NCBI GenBank assembly: GCA_028279475.1
Contig: JANQNR010000002.1
Span: 81,889-145,888, forward strand
Direction: 5' to 3'
From: Rickettsiales bacterium
Lineage (GTDB): Bacteria; Pseudomonadota; Alphaproteobacteria; Rickettsiales; UBA998
Length of the DNA: 64,000 nucleotides
Part shown: positions 51,298 to 59,412 of the stretch, piece by piece
How the letters are laid out: every line of letters starts with the position of its first letter
Position numbering within the stretch: position 1 is the stretch's first letter
Notes under the pieces: generated by a model
Told to the model about the DNA's origin: nothing
Databases searched by the model: none
The model's input: the letters and a program-made list of their open reading frames with translations, nothing else
Program-made: the position numbers and the translations under genes

Positions 51298-53823
51298 CTA
51301 CAGACGTTCCGTGACATCCACCCGTGCCACCAATTCTTTCACGTCGATTTCTCCGTTGAGTACCTTACTGATGCCATCATCAATCATCGGAATAAATCCT
51401 TTGTTGAGCAGATATTCCATCATTTGATTTCGGGTGGCACCGATAGTAATGAGTTCGTCCATTCCCTTGTCGATCGGCATAATCTCCACCATCGCGGTCC
51501 GGCCTTTATACCCTTTATTGCCACAGGCTTTGCAACCAACCGCATCATACACCTCCGGCGGGTTTGACGGGGATTTCCCGAGAATGCGACATTCTTCCGG
51601 CGTTGCTACGCGTGGTTTTTTACATTCGTTACACAATTTACGTGCCAGACGCTGCGCCACTCCACAAATCAGTGACCCTGCCAACATATGCGACGGGACG
51701 CCAATATCATTGAGACGTGGAATAATCCCCAGCGCATCATTCGTATGCAGCGTGGTATAGACCTGGTGACCGGTCAGCGCCGCACGCACGGCATTCAGCG
51801 CCGTCTCCTCATCACGCACCTCCCCGATAAAGATGATATCGGGATCCTGGCGCATCAGTGACTTAATACCACTGGAAAAACCGATTACCCCGTCTTTCAC
51901 GTTCGTCTGGCGAATGAGCGGCAATTCATATTCCACCGGGTCTTCCAGTGTCATGATGTTCACATCAATAGAGTTAATATAGTTCAATACCGAATAAAGC
52001 GTTGTAGTTTTACCGCTACCGGTCGGCCCCGTCACAATAATAATGCCCTCGGGGCGTTTGAGCAGTTTTTTGATCAGCGTCATGTTATGTTCACTGAATC
52101 CCAGATATTCGAGCGGTACGATGGACTTTGATTTATCCAGTAGACGCATCACAATGTTTTCTCCAAACACTGTGGGTTGGGTCGCCACCCGGAAATCAAC
52201 CTCACGACCCAGTGCATTAAAGGTAATACGACCATCCTGCGGTAGTCGTGTCTCGGCAATATTCATCCCCGACATAATCTTGATCCGCACTGCAATGGCC
52301 GACCAGTAATCGCGGTGAAATGTTCGGATTTGCAGTAATTGCCCATCCACACGATAACGTAAACGTAGAAATGTACCTTCCGGTTCAAAGTGTAAATCCG
52401 ATGCACCCTGCTTCACCGCATCAATCAATAATGCATTCACCAGACGCACGGTTGGATTCACATATCCGTCCTGATTACCGTCCAATACGCTGATGTCATT
52501 TTCACGAATACCGGTCTCAATTTCCTTCAAAATCCCATCAATGGAGATTTCATAGTCATAATACCGGTTAACCAGATCCTGAATTTCCGTTTCTGTGGAA
52601 TAAACTGGCTTTAAATTCACACCCTTCGGCATATGGCGGCGCACCGCATCCATTGCCAGCACGTCATAGACATCCAGCATGGCCAGTTTTAACTCATTAT
52701 ATTCCAGCGAAAGCGGGACGACTTTATGGCGCGCCGCCACCTCTTTGGGAATCATGCTGATAATGCTGGGATCCAGCATCATTGACTTTGCATCAAAGCG
52801 CTCTGTTCCTGATGATTCCGCTAATATTTCGGTTAATGCACTCTCAGTGATAAACCCGAAATCAACCAGAATCTGACCCAGCAATGCTTTGGTACGTTTT
52901 TGTTCCTGCAATGCCACATCCAGCTGGTCCTTGGAAATCAGCCCCATACTGATCAGCTTTTCTCCGATGCGCATTTTTGCTGGTCTGGCATCCGGCGCTT
53001 TCCCCGGATCAAGCGGTATCAGACTATCATGCTCTCCTGTCAACAGCCCGGAATGTAGTGATGCATCCACATAATCCGGCAGCGCTGCCAGCATTTCCTC
53101 TCCTTCTTCGGTGGTTGCTTCCGGCTCAGCCAACGTACCAGTAGACTCATTTGCTTCAATCTCACTGACCTGTGTCCCTTCAAACGGGCTAGGGCTAGAT
53201 CCGGTCGCCTGTTCCTCTATATCGGAGGGAACAGATACCATTTCATGTGGTTCATCGGGCACAGATGCCATATTATCCTGTTGGTGCAAATCAGCGACGG
53301 CTGGTAATTCGTCCGGTTCCTGACGTGCTTCACTTTCAATAGGAGATGTACTGATACCACTGAACGGGCTGACTGCTTCCGAGGAATCTACCTCGTTTAC
53401 CACATCTTGTGATGCGTCAACCGGCGCTGTGGGTTGAGGTGGTTCCGCCGGCGGCAACGCCGCATCAGGTGACGGTGCCTGCTCAATCGGAGAGACGCTA
53501 CTACCTTCAAACGGACTGGGTGTACCATTTGTCTCCGCCTGTGCCTGCATATCCGGCATCGGTGCCGGACGGCTCACGTCGTGATAAGGCGGTGGCGGTG
53601 CCGTCATGAGACTCTCACTCGCCGCAGTATGTGGTGATTCCGGCACCGGCACATTATCGCTCCCGGTTTCCGTCACAGGCGCCTCGGCCTCTACAGATTC
53701 CTGCTGCTGAAGAAACGCCTCATAATCGGACAACGCACCTACCTCTCCCTGTTCGGGATAGTGCTCTGATGCGTGCCCTTCATGCGTCTGTTCTGTGTAA
53801 CGATCGTCTTGCAAATGCATCAT
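51298..53823 (-). CDS. pilB: Type IV pilus extension ATPase PilB/MshE-like, with long N-terminal tail
   Basis: 841 residues against about 570 for ordinary PilB. Residues 1-280 are acidic, Pro/Ser/Glu-rich and contain three copies of a short motif: SPFEGSSVSPIE, SPFSGISTSPIE and SPFEGTQVSEIE. An MshEN-like domain follows (about 284-340, RIGEKLISMGLISKDQLDVA with ALQEQ), a pattern known to bind c-di-GMP. The ATPase core has Walker A TGPTGSGKTTTLYSV (about 597), IMTLEDPVEYELP, IFIGEVRDEETA and TTLHTNDALG, and the zinc site CNECKKPR ... CKACGNKGY. Start at 53823 or the second ATG at 53820. Confidence 0.93.
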   Translation of the reverse strand: MMHLQDDRYTEQTHEGHASEHYPEQGEVGALSDYEAFLQQQESVEAEAPVTETGSDNVPVPESPHTAASESLMTAPPPPYHDVSRPAPMPDMQAQAETNGTPSPFEGSSVSPIEQAPSPDAALPPAEPPQPTAPVDASQDVVNEVDSSEAVSPFSGISTSPIESEARQEPDELPAVADLHQQDNMASVPDEPHEMVSVPSDIEEQATGSSPSPFEGTQVSEIEANESTGTLAEPEATTEEGEEMLAALPDYVDASLHSGLLTGEHDSLIPLDPGKAPDARPAKMRIGEKLISMGLISKDQLDVALQEQKRTKALLGQILVDFGFITESALTEILAESSGTERFDAKSMMLDPSIISMIPKEVAARHKVVPLSLEYNELKLAMLDVYDVLAMDAVRRHMPKGVNLKPVYSTETEIQDLVNRYYDYEISIDGILKEIETGIRENDISVLDGNQDGYVNPTVRLVNALLIDAVKQGASDLHFEPEGTFLRLRYRVDGQLLQIRTFHRDYWSAIAVRIKIMSGMNIAETRLPQDGRITFNALGREVDFRVATQPTVFGENIVMRLLDKSKSIVPLEYLGFSEHNMTLIKKLLKRPEGIIIVTGPTGSGKTTTLYSVLNYINSIDVNIMTLEDPVEYELPLIRQTNVKDGVIGFSSGIKSLMRQDPDIIFIGEVRDEETALNAVRAALTGHQVYTTLHTNDALGIIPRLNDIGVPSHMLAGSLICGVAQRLARKLCNECKKPRVATPEECRILGKSPSNPPEVYDAVGCKACGNKGYKGRTAMVEIMPIDKGMDELITIGATRNQMMEYLLNKGFIPMIDDGISKVLNGEIDVKELVARVDVTERL

Positions 53824-53911
53824 CCAACGTTAATATTTCTGCGTTCATACTCGTTTCACATTAAAATTCTTCATGAATATTTAAGCGAACGATCGAGTAT
53901 ACCTTTTACAC

Positions 53912-53972
53912 TATAGCAGTTTCTCAAATGAAGCATTTCCCTGGATGAGAAACACTTGTATTGCACTGCTAT
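53912..53972. repeat. Short palindromic element with TATAGCAGT ends
   Basis: TATAGCAGT at 53912-53920 is mirrored by ACTGCTAT at 53965-53972, and inside TTTCTCA (53920-53926 region) pairs with TGAGAAA (53946-53952). The end sequences match those of the A parts of the composite elements at 56289-56448 and 59088-59337. It lies in the divergent gap between pilB and the ABC ATPase gene. Confidence 0.6.
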
Positions 53973-54081
53973 GAGCGAACTGTCACACAAATTCCTTAAT
54001 TAAAGACTAAATTTTATCCATCGCTCTACGGCGCGGGACTTACTGTTGAATCGGCTTTCACTATTCCTTATGGTATTTGCC

Positions 54082-54822
54082 ATGAGCACACCGTTATCTG
54101 TACAGCATCTCTCTAAATCCTTTAGTGGAAGGAACGTACTTGGCGATATTTCATTTGACCTGAAACCAGGCGAAATTTTCGGCCTGATTGGCCTAAACGG
54201 GATCGGCAAGACCACGCTGATCAAAATTATCCTTGGACTACTCAAAGAAGACACTGGAACCGTCAGTATTTATGGAGATAACTGGAAGACTATTGCCGCC
54301 AAACGCCATCTTTCCTACCTGCCGGAAAAATTCCAGCCATCCCGCTACCTGACCGGCAAAGAATGTATCGAACTGGCACATTCCTACTATAATAAACGTT
54401 ACGATCACGCCAAGGCTCGCGCGGAAGCAGAGGCGCTGGGACTGGATCCAGACGCACTCACCCGTCGTGTCTCTTCTTATTCTAAAGGCATGGGACAAAA
54501 AACCGGCCTGATTGCCACACTGATGGTCGACACGCCGTTGATTATCCTGGATGAACCGATGAGCGGACTGGACCCCATGGCGCGTATCCAACTGAAAGCA
54601 CGACTGAATCAGGCAAAGTCCGAGGGAAAAACACTGTTTTTCAGTTCGCATATTCTAGCGGATATTGAAGAAATTTGCGATCGCATTGCAATTTTGCACG
54701 ACACACGATTCTGTTATTTCGGTACCACGGCTGACTTTACGGATCGCTATCGCGACATCTCACTGGAACAGGCCTTCCTGAAAGTCATTGGTGAGGAAGC
54801 AGTCAAGAAAACCGCTGCCTGA
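54082..54822 (+). CDS. ABC transporter ATP-binding protein
   Basis: 246 residues. Walker A GLNGIGKTTLIKI (about 38-50; the usual GPNGAGKTT has Leu and Ile here), Q-loop region LPEKFQPSRYLTGKE, signature region VSSYSKGMGQKTGLIATLM (SKGMGQ, as in ABC-2 exporters), Walker B LIILDEPMSGLD and switch His in FFSSHILADIE. It is of the drug/NosF-like type that pairs with ABC-2 permeases. No permease is adjacent; the one at 17004-17768 beside the secretin is the only candidate in the window. The start is uncertain (54070 is another ATG). Confidence 0.85.
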   Translation: MSTPLSVQHLSKSFSGRNVLGDISFDLKPGEIFGLIGLNGIGKTTLIKIILGLLKEDTGTVSIYGDNWKTIAAKRHLSYLPEKFQPSRYLTGKECIELAHSYYNKRYDHAKARAEAEALGLDPDALTRRVSSYSKGMGQKTGLIATLMVDTPLIILDEPMSGLDPMARIQLKARLNQAKSEGKTLFFSSHILADIEEICDRIAILHDTRFCYFGTTADFTDRYRDISLEQAFLKVIGEEAVKKTAA

Positions 54823-54830
54823 GCGCAGGG

Positions 54831-55550
54831 ATGACTCCGCAAGAGCTTAGCGTTCTTCGCAAACTGGTAAGAGATCAGGATTACGAGCATTATCTTTGTA
54901 GCTTGTTCGCTCCTGCACTTCACCGCACGGCGCTCTGGGCGGCGCTAGCGTTAACCCATGAATTATTGCGCATCCCCACGCTGGCCACAGAGCCCATGGC
55001 AGGGCTGGTGCGTCTAAAATGGTGGCAGGAACAACTTGAACAGCATGCCAGCCCGGCTCATATGTCCTCCGAACATCCCGTGCTTACCACCCTTGCACCC
55101 TTTCTGCAAACAGATGCCATTCCGTTGACCACATGCCAGACGCTTTGTGACTGCATTGCCACCCAAATGACTGATGCACCGCCATTTCCGCATACGGTGG
55201 CCGCAACCATGACAGAAACCTACCGCCTGCTGGGATGCGTTTCCGGAGAACAATCGCAGTCAGAGCTCTATGCAGACATGGGACGTACCTATGGCATGCT
55301 TGCTGCAATCCGTACCCGGTACGATACTTCTGCGATCACTAGTGTTGACCTGCATGCCGCACTGGAAGAGATACCGCCCTTCACCCTACCACCACGTGCC
55401 AGCCGGTTTCTCACGGCATTATGCTGCCTGAACCGGCTATGGGAACGTCAGATACGGCGCGCGGACGGTAAAAAAGGATCGCTGCCACCACGCCTGCCGT
55501 TGTTGCCGCTGCGCTTGTTACTGACAGACCGTTCACCTAACCGGTTTTAG
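54831..55550 (+). CDS. Squalene/phytoene synthase-like protein, NDUFAF6 type
   Basis: 239 residues starting 8 bases after the ABC gene. The N-terminus DQDYEHYLCSLFAPALHRTALWAALALTHEL (in parts) and GLVRLKWWQEQLEQ match the NDUFAF6/C8orf38 branch of the trans-isoprenyl diphosphate synthase fold. The aspartate-rich DxxxD motifs of real phytoene synthases are not visible, so it is unlikely to make carotenoids. In mitochondria the relative is a complex I assembly factor. A bacterial role in respiratory complex assembly is inference. Confidence 0.72.
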   Translation: MTPQELSVLRKLVRDQDYEHYLCSLFAPALHRTALWAALALTHELLRIPTLATEPMAGLVRLKWWQEQLEQHASPAHMSSEHPVLTTLAPFLQTDAIPLTTCQTLCDCIATQMTDAPPFPHTVAATMTETYRLLGCVSGEQSQSELYADMGRTYGMLAAIRTRYDTSAITSVDLHAALEEIPPFTLPPRASRFLTALCCLNRLWERQIRRADGKKGSLPPRLPLLPLRLLLTDRSPNRF

Positions 55551-55639
55551 GCGAGAGGTCTACTGCCTGGATAGCCATTGCACCCGCCCGACAGCATGGT
55601 ATACTGCGGTTATTAATTGCGTTAGAGGGACTGACCGCT

Positions 55640-56293
55640 ATGAATATTGCACTCATACTCTCCGGATGCGGCTATCTGGACGGAGCGGAAATACGGGAAT
55701 CAGTGCTGACACTGCTGGCGCTGGATCGGCATGGAGCCAAGGTCAGCATGTTCGCTCCGGATGCAGCCCAGCATCATGTCGTCAATCACTTAAGCGGTGA
55801 AGCCACAAGCGCATCCCGGAATGTCCTTGAAGAAGCGGCGCGCATCGCCCGTGGCGACATCGCCCCTTTAGAGACCTTACAGGAGGGGGATTACGATGCG
55901 CTGGTCATTCCGGGAGGCTTCGGCGTGGCCAAGAACCTGTCGGATTTCGCAATGAGCGGTGCGGCAATGACCGTCGACCCCACTTTCTCGGCTATTATTC
56001 AGGCGTTTTACCAGGCAAAAAAACCCATCGGCGCTATCTGCATCGCGCCGGTGATTGTTGCCGCTGCATTGAAAGGAGAAGGTCTGACCCTGACCATCGG
56101 CGATGATGCCGGATGTGCGCAGATCATCACCGGATTCGGCCATCAGCACCAGCATTGCAATACCGATGCCGCCATTATCGATGAACCGCACCGCGTAGCC
56201 AGTTGCTCCGCCTATATGCGTGACGATGCAGGCATCGCGGATGTGGCCGCTGGTATTGATCGGGTCATTGACGCTGTTATCACCATGGTATAG
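55640..56293 (+). CDS. elbB: ElbB family DJ-1/PfpI-like protein
   Basis: 217 residues. Starts NIALILSGCGYLDGAEIRESV, with the block VVNHLSGEATSASRNVLEEAARIARG, DYDALVIPGGFGVAKNLSDFA and the nucleophile-elbow region KPIGAICIAPVIVAAAL (Cys about residue 135). ElbB has glyoxalase activity in E. coli and was linked to isoprenoid synthesis. The Cys elbow is present. The TAG stop at 56291-56293 is part of the left end of a palindromic element. Confidence 0.93.
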   Translation: MNIALILSGCGYLDGAEIRESVLTLLALDRHGAKVSMFAPDAAQHHVVNHLSGEATSASRNVLEEAARIARGDIAPLETLQEGDYDALVIPGGFGVAKNLSDFAMSGAAMTVDPTFSAIIQAFYQAKKPIGAICIAPVIVAAALKGEGLTLTIGDDAGCAQIITGFGHQHQHCNTDAAIIDEPHRVASCSAYMRDDAGIADVAAGIDRVIDAVITMV

Positions 56294-56448
56294 CAGTTTG
56301 ACTTTGTGATTGCATGTTGTTTTGTACGTGTGTCCGAAACTTCACCTATTCACAAAGTCAAGGAACTGCTATATCTTTAAAGTTATAGCGCGACCTTCAC
56401 TTTATGATTATGCCATCCAAACACGTAATCATAAAGTGAACGCGCTAT
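56289..56448. repeat. Composite two-hairpin element, copy 1
   Basis: Part A, 56289-56374: ends TATAGCAGTT and AGGAACTGCTATA, with inner arms TGACTTTGTGA (56298-56308 region) and TCACAAAGTCA (56350-56360). Linker TCTTTAAAGT. Part B, about 56384-56448: ends TATAGCGCGACCTT and AACGCGCTAT, with inner arms CACTTTATGATTA and TAATCATAAAGTG. The same A-linker-B order occurs at 59088-59337. It fills most of the gap between elbB and the dioxygenase-like gene and includes the elbB stop codon. Confidence 0.85.
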
Positions 56449-56475
56449 TCAATGTAATAAACAGGAGGCCGCTTA

Positions 56476-57174
56476 ATGCCCTACACACGATTTCTTGCCC
56501 TGCTTTCATGCCTGATCGGTATGTATAGCGCGTCTGCGCATGCAGCGCCTGCCGAGGATGTATCCCTGCCTTCTGGTGGCGACCGTTACGCCAAGACCTG
56601 TACTCCCACCCCTTCTCTGACGCGGCATCCCTATCCCGGTGGTGCCTATATCCCGAAAACCAACACACTGGCGCGCCCCGACGGCAAAGCACTGTTTCCA
56701 GATGGGCAGTTACTCTATGTGCGGGGGCGTGTCTTCGACCAGGCCTGCATTCCACTGAAAAATGCACGGGTAGAAATCTGGCATGCGGATAAAGACGGAA
56801 AACATTTCTACGCTGACGCCGGCGATCTTTCTAATCCATATCCGGTGTTCACCGGTGCCGGACAGGTACTGACCGACAATCGTGGCGACTATGTCTTTGA
56901 AACTCTGTTTCCGGCGCCCCCTTCCGCCAACCAGGCACCACATATCAATATTCGCGTTTCACATCCTAGCCTGAAGCGCCCGTTAGTGACCACCCTGTAT
57001 TTTGCCGGTGATCGACGTAATGAGGATGATCGTAGTTATCGCCGTCTCCCGGAAGCAACCAAAACTGCCATAACTGCATCGGTACAACCGTTTGAGCGGG
57101 AAGGTATCGGAAATGGACTGCTGGTATTCCATGACCTGACCATTGGCTCTCGCGACGGGTTTCGAGGGTTTTAA
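56476..57174 (+). CDS. Secreted intradiol-dioxygenase-like protein
   Basis: 232 residues. Signal peptide about 1-24 (LLSCLIGMYSASAHA). The mature part has the intradiol dioxygenase beta-sandwich pattern: LYVRGRVFDQACIPLKNARVE, EIWHADKDGKHFYAD, GQVLTDNRGDYVFETLFPAPP and PHINIRVSHPSLKRPLVTTL (in blocks). In catechol/protocatechuate enzymes the iron is held by two Tyr and the two His of HxH; here that motif reads HIN, so the second His is lost, and the Tyr positions are unclear. It may not be a ring-cleaving enzyme. AGGAGG lies before the ATG. It is convergent with pheA, 1 base apart. Confidence 0.7.
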   Translation: MPYTRFLALLSCLIGMYSASAHAAPAEDVSLPSGGDRYAKTCTPTPSLTRHPYPGGAYIPKTNTLARPDGKALFPDGQLLYVRGRVFDQACIPLKNARVEIWHADKDGKHFYADAGDLSNPYPVFTGAGQVLTDNRGDYVFETLFPAPPSANQAPHINIRVSHPSLKRPLVTTLYFAGDRRNEDDRSYRRLPEATKTAITASVQPFEREGIGNGLLVFHDLTIGSRDGFRGF

Positions 57175-57175
57175 A

Positions 57176-58024
57176 CTATAGACACCTTGACGGATCGGCG
57201 AGGTAGACGCCAAGTACCTTCACGCGGCTGGAGTAAAATCCAAGCTCTTCCAGCGAACGTTGCACGGCCGGATCGGACGGATGCCCTTCAAAGGTAACAA
57301 AAAACTGCGATTCCGTTGAACCACCTCCCCGAATATAACTTTCCAGCTTGACCAGATTGACGCCATTGGTCGCAAACCCACCAATCGCTTTATACAAGGC
57401 GGAAGGAATGTTGCGCAATTCGAACAACAGGGATGTCAGCGTTGCCCCATCTCCCGGTTCCGGGTCAGTTGGCTCCTTGGAAATGACCACAAAGACGGTC
57501 ACATTGTCATCTGCATCCTCAATGTTACGCTCGACGATATCCAGCCCATACAATTCTGCTGCCAGTTCAGAAGCAACCGCCGCTTTCGATGTATCCTTCC
57601 ATTCGGCAATATCGGCTGCTGCAACGGCCGTATTGGAATGCGGATGCAACGTGTACCCTCCGTCACGCAGATGTGCCCGGCATTGCAGCAAAGCCTGCGG
57701 ATGGGAATACACATCCTTGATGGTCTTCGTCGTTGCTCCCTTCGGCGCCAGCAAATGATGCTCAATACGCTGGATATGCTCACCGACAATATGTAGCTCC
57801 GTTTTCGGCAAAATGTTATGAATTTCAGCCACGCGCCCGGCCTGGGAGTTTTCAATCGGAATCATACCCAACGCGGCCTTACCTTCATGTACCGCGTCAA
57901 AGACATCCTCAAAACTCGGCAATCCGAGCGTATCCTTATAGGGTTCTTTTTGACGACAGGCCAAGTCGGCATTCGCCCCGGCAACGCCCATAAAAGCAAT
58001 AATATTAGCGTTCTGTTTATTCAT
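57176..58024 (-). CDS. pheA: Prephenate dehydratase with ACT domain
   Basis: 282 residues from the ATG at 58024, where homology begins (IIAFMGVAGANADLACRQ). Converts prephenate to phenylpyruvate for phenylalanine synthesis. The catalytic domain has GMIPIENSQAGRVAEIHNIL and SHPQALLQC, AAVASELAAELYGLDIV; the usual Thr-Arg-Phe motif reads NVTVFVV, so Arg is replaced by Val. The C-terminal ACT domain for Phe feedback has ALYKAIGGFATNGVNLVKLES. No chorismate mutase domain. It lies 67 bases after the CobD-like gene. Confidence 0.9.
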   Translation of the reverse strand: MNKQNANIIAFMGVAGANADLACRQKEPYKDTLGLPSFEDVFDAVHEGKAALGMIPIENSQAGRVAEIHNILPKTELHIVGEHIQRIEHHLLAPKGATTKTIKDVYSHPQALLQCRAHLRDGGYTLHPHSNTAVAAADIAEWKDTSKAAVASELAAELYGLDIVERNIEDADDNVTVFVVISKEPTDPEPGDGATLTSLLFELRNIPSALYKAIGGFATNGVNLVKLESYIRGGGSTESQFFVTFEGHPSDPAVQRSLEELGFYSSRVKVLGVYLADPSRCL

Positions 58025-58091
58025 ACCTCTAGCGTATAACCGTTTCAGTGGAATGACAATAGAAGACTCTCCCGGGAATGCGTTGTCGCCT

Positions 58092-59087
58092 TCACCGACT
58101 ATAGAGCAGATACACACCGGTAATAAACACCAACCACAATCCGACGCAACAGGCATACCAAATTAACGCACGCGAGAGATCCGTATTTTCCAGCCGGGCG
58201 CGACCGTCACCAATCCACGGTTCAGGGCGCTTCCTGCCATCGGCAATATAAGAGCCGCCGAGACTCAGCCCCAGCCCATAAGCAACCAGGCGTAATGGCA
58301 GGGTTCGGGTTGTCACAGGCGGCTCACCGGGTTTGCGTGACAAGGCCTGTGTTCCACCGGAGAGACGTGCCTTGGGAACGAATAACAGCGCCGGCCACTG
58401 CATCAGCAGCGCCAGTCGCACCGGCACTGCCTGCACCAGCCGATCCCAGAAATGTGCTACGGAGGCAAACGCGCGGTAGCGCATATGACTCATTGGCCAC
58501 AGGTCGACCAACAGCGAAAACAAACGACACAGCATCAGTCCCGGCAGTCCCAGCAACAGGTACCAGCAAGCCGGTGCAATGATATAACGTGGGAAGCATC
58601 GCGCCACATAGGCCACCGTCAGACGCAATTGCATATGACCATCGGCAACCTCCAGATCGGCATCGGTATGAGGCTGCAACAATGTTTCAACCTCCTGTAA
58701 CCGTTTGTGGCGAATAGCACGATGGATATCCAGTGCCGGTAAAGCAGCGACGCGCAGGGGTAATAAGTACGTCAAAGCGGCCAGCTCCACATACCAGCCC
58801 CAGCCGGTTAAGGCAGTTGCCAGCGAGATACAGGCGGCGACTAGCAACGCGATGCCGGTCAGCACCAGTACAACCAACCGTCCGCGCATCCGGCGATCAC
58901 GCACCGGGCGATGCTGACGATTAAGGCGTCCCTCCAACCCAATCACAATTCGGCGCCAGCCACGCGCCGGAAGATCATACAGCAACAAGGTATGCAGCCA
59001 TCGCGGTCCGCCGGTCAGCAAGGCCAGATACCCGGCCAGCACCAGCAGAAATAACCGGTCTTCCAGATTATACCATGTCCATTCCAT
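58092..59087 (-). CDS. CobD/CbiB-like membrane protein
   Basis: 331 residues with several hydrophobic segments (about 12-30, 69-92, 98-116, 175-195, 305-328). The C-terminal block PEPWIGDGRARLENTDLSRAL resembles the conserved end of CobD/CbiB, the adenosylcobinamide-phosphate synthase of cobalamin synthesis, and the central DRLVQAVPVRL fits its helix after the substrate site. Other cobalamin genes are not in the window and parts of the N-terminus are diverged, so function is probable only. A palindromic element begins one base before its start codon. Confidence 0.65.
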   Translation of the reverse strand: MEWTWYNLEDRLFLLVLAGYLALLTGGPRWLHTLLLYDLPARGWRRIVIGLEGRLNRQHRPVRDRRMRGRLVVLVLTGIALLVAACISLATALTGWGWYVELAALTYLLPLRVAALPALDIHRAIRHKRLQEVETLLQPHTDADLEVADGHMQLRLTVAYVARCFPRYIIAPACWYLLLGLPGLMLCRLFSLLVDLWPMSHMRYRAFASVAHFWDRLVQAVPVRLALLMQWPALLFVPKARLSGGTQALSRKPGEPPVTTRTLPLRLVAYGLGLSLGGSYIADGRKRPEPWIGDGRARLENTDLSRALIWYACCVGLWLVFITGVYLLYSR

Positions 59088-59337
59088 TATAACACTTTAA
59101 CTTTATTATTATACATATAGCACTTTAAAAATTCCATGGCTCATGTCGTGCAACAGAATTTTTAAGGAAGTACTATAGCTATAAAATGATCGTTTGAAAT
59201 GATGATACCTTATTCTTTTTTCAGAAGATTTCAATCAATCATAAAGTTAAGAAAGTGCTATATATCTTAGAGTTATAGCGCGACCTTCGGAATGATCTTT
59301 CATACAGATTGTATGAAAATCATCCGAACGCGCTATA
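59088..59337. repeat. Composite two-hairpin element, copy 2, with nested third hairpin
   Basis: Part A, 59088-59262: ends TATAACACTT and AAGAAAGTGCTATA with inner arms TAACTTTAT and ATAAAGTTA. Nested in its loop, 59116-59177: TATAGCACTT-TAAAAATTC and GAATTTTTA-AGGAAGTACTATA, another A-type hairpin. Linker TATCTTAGAGT, then part B, 59274-59337: TATAGCGCGACCTT and AACGCGCTATA with inner arms CGGAATGAT.TTTCATACA and TGTATGAAA.ATCATCCG. The rest of 59338-59412 before dsbD holds nothing recognisable. Confidence 0.85.
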
Positions 59338-59412
59338 CCAGTGATGGTAGGCGGCTTTCCTGCCCCTGTCACATATTTTCTTCCGGGTGGGATTGTTGTC
59401 TTCTTACCACTG

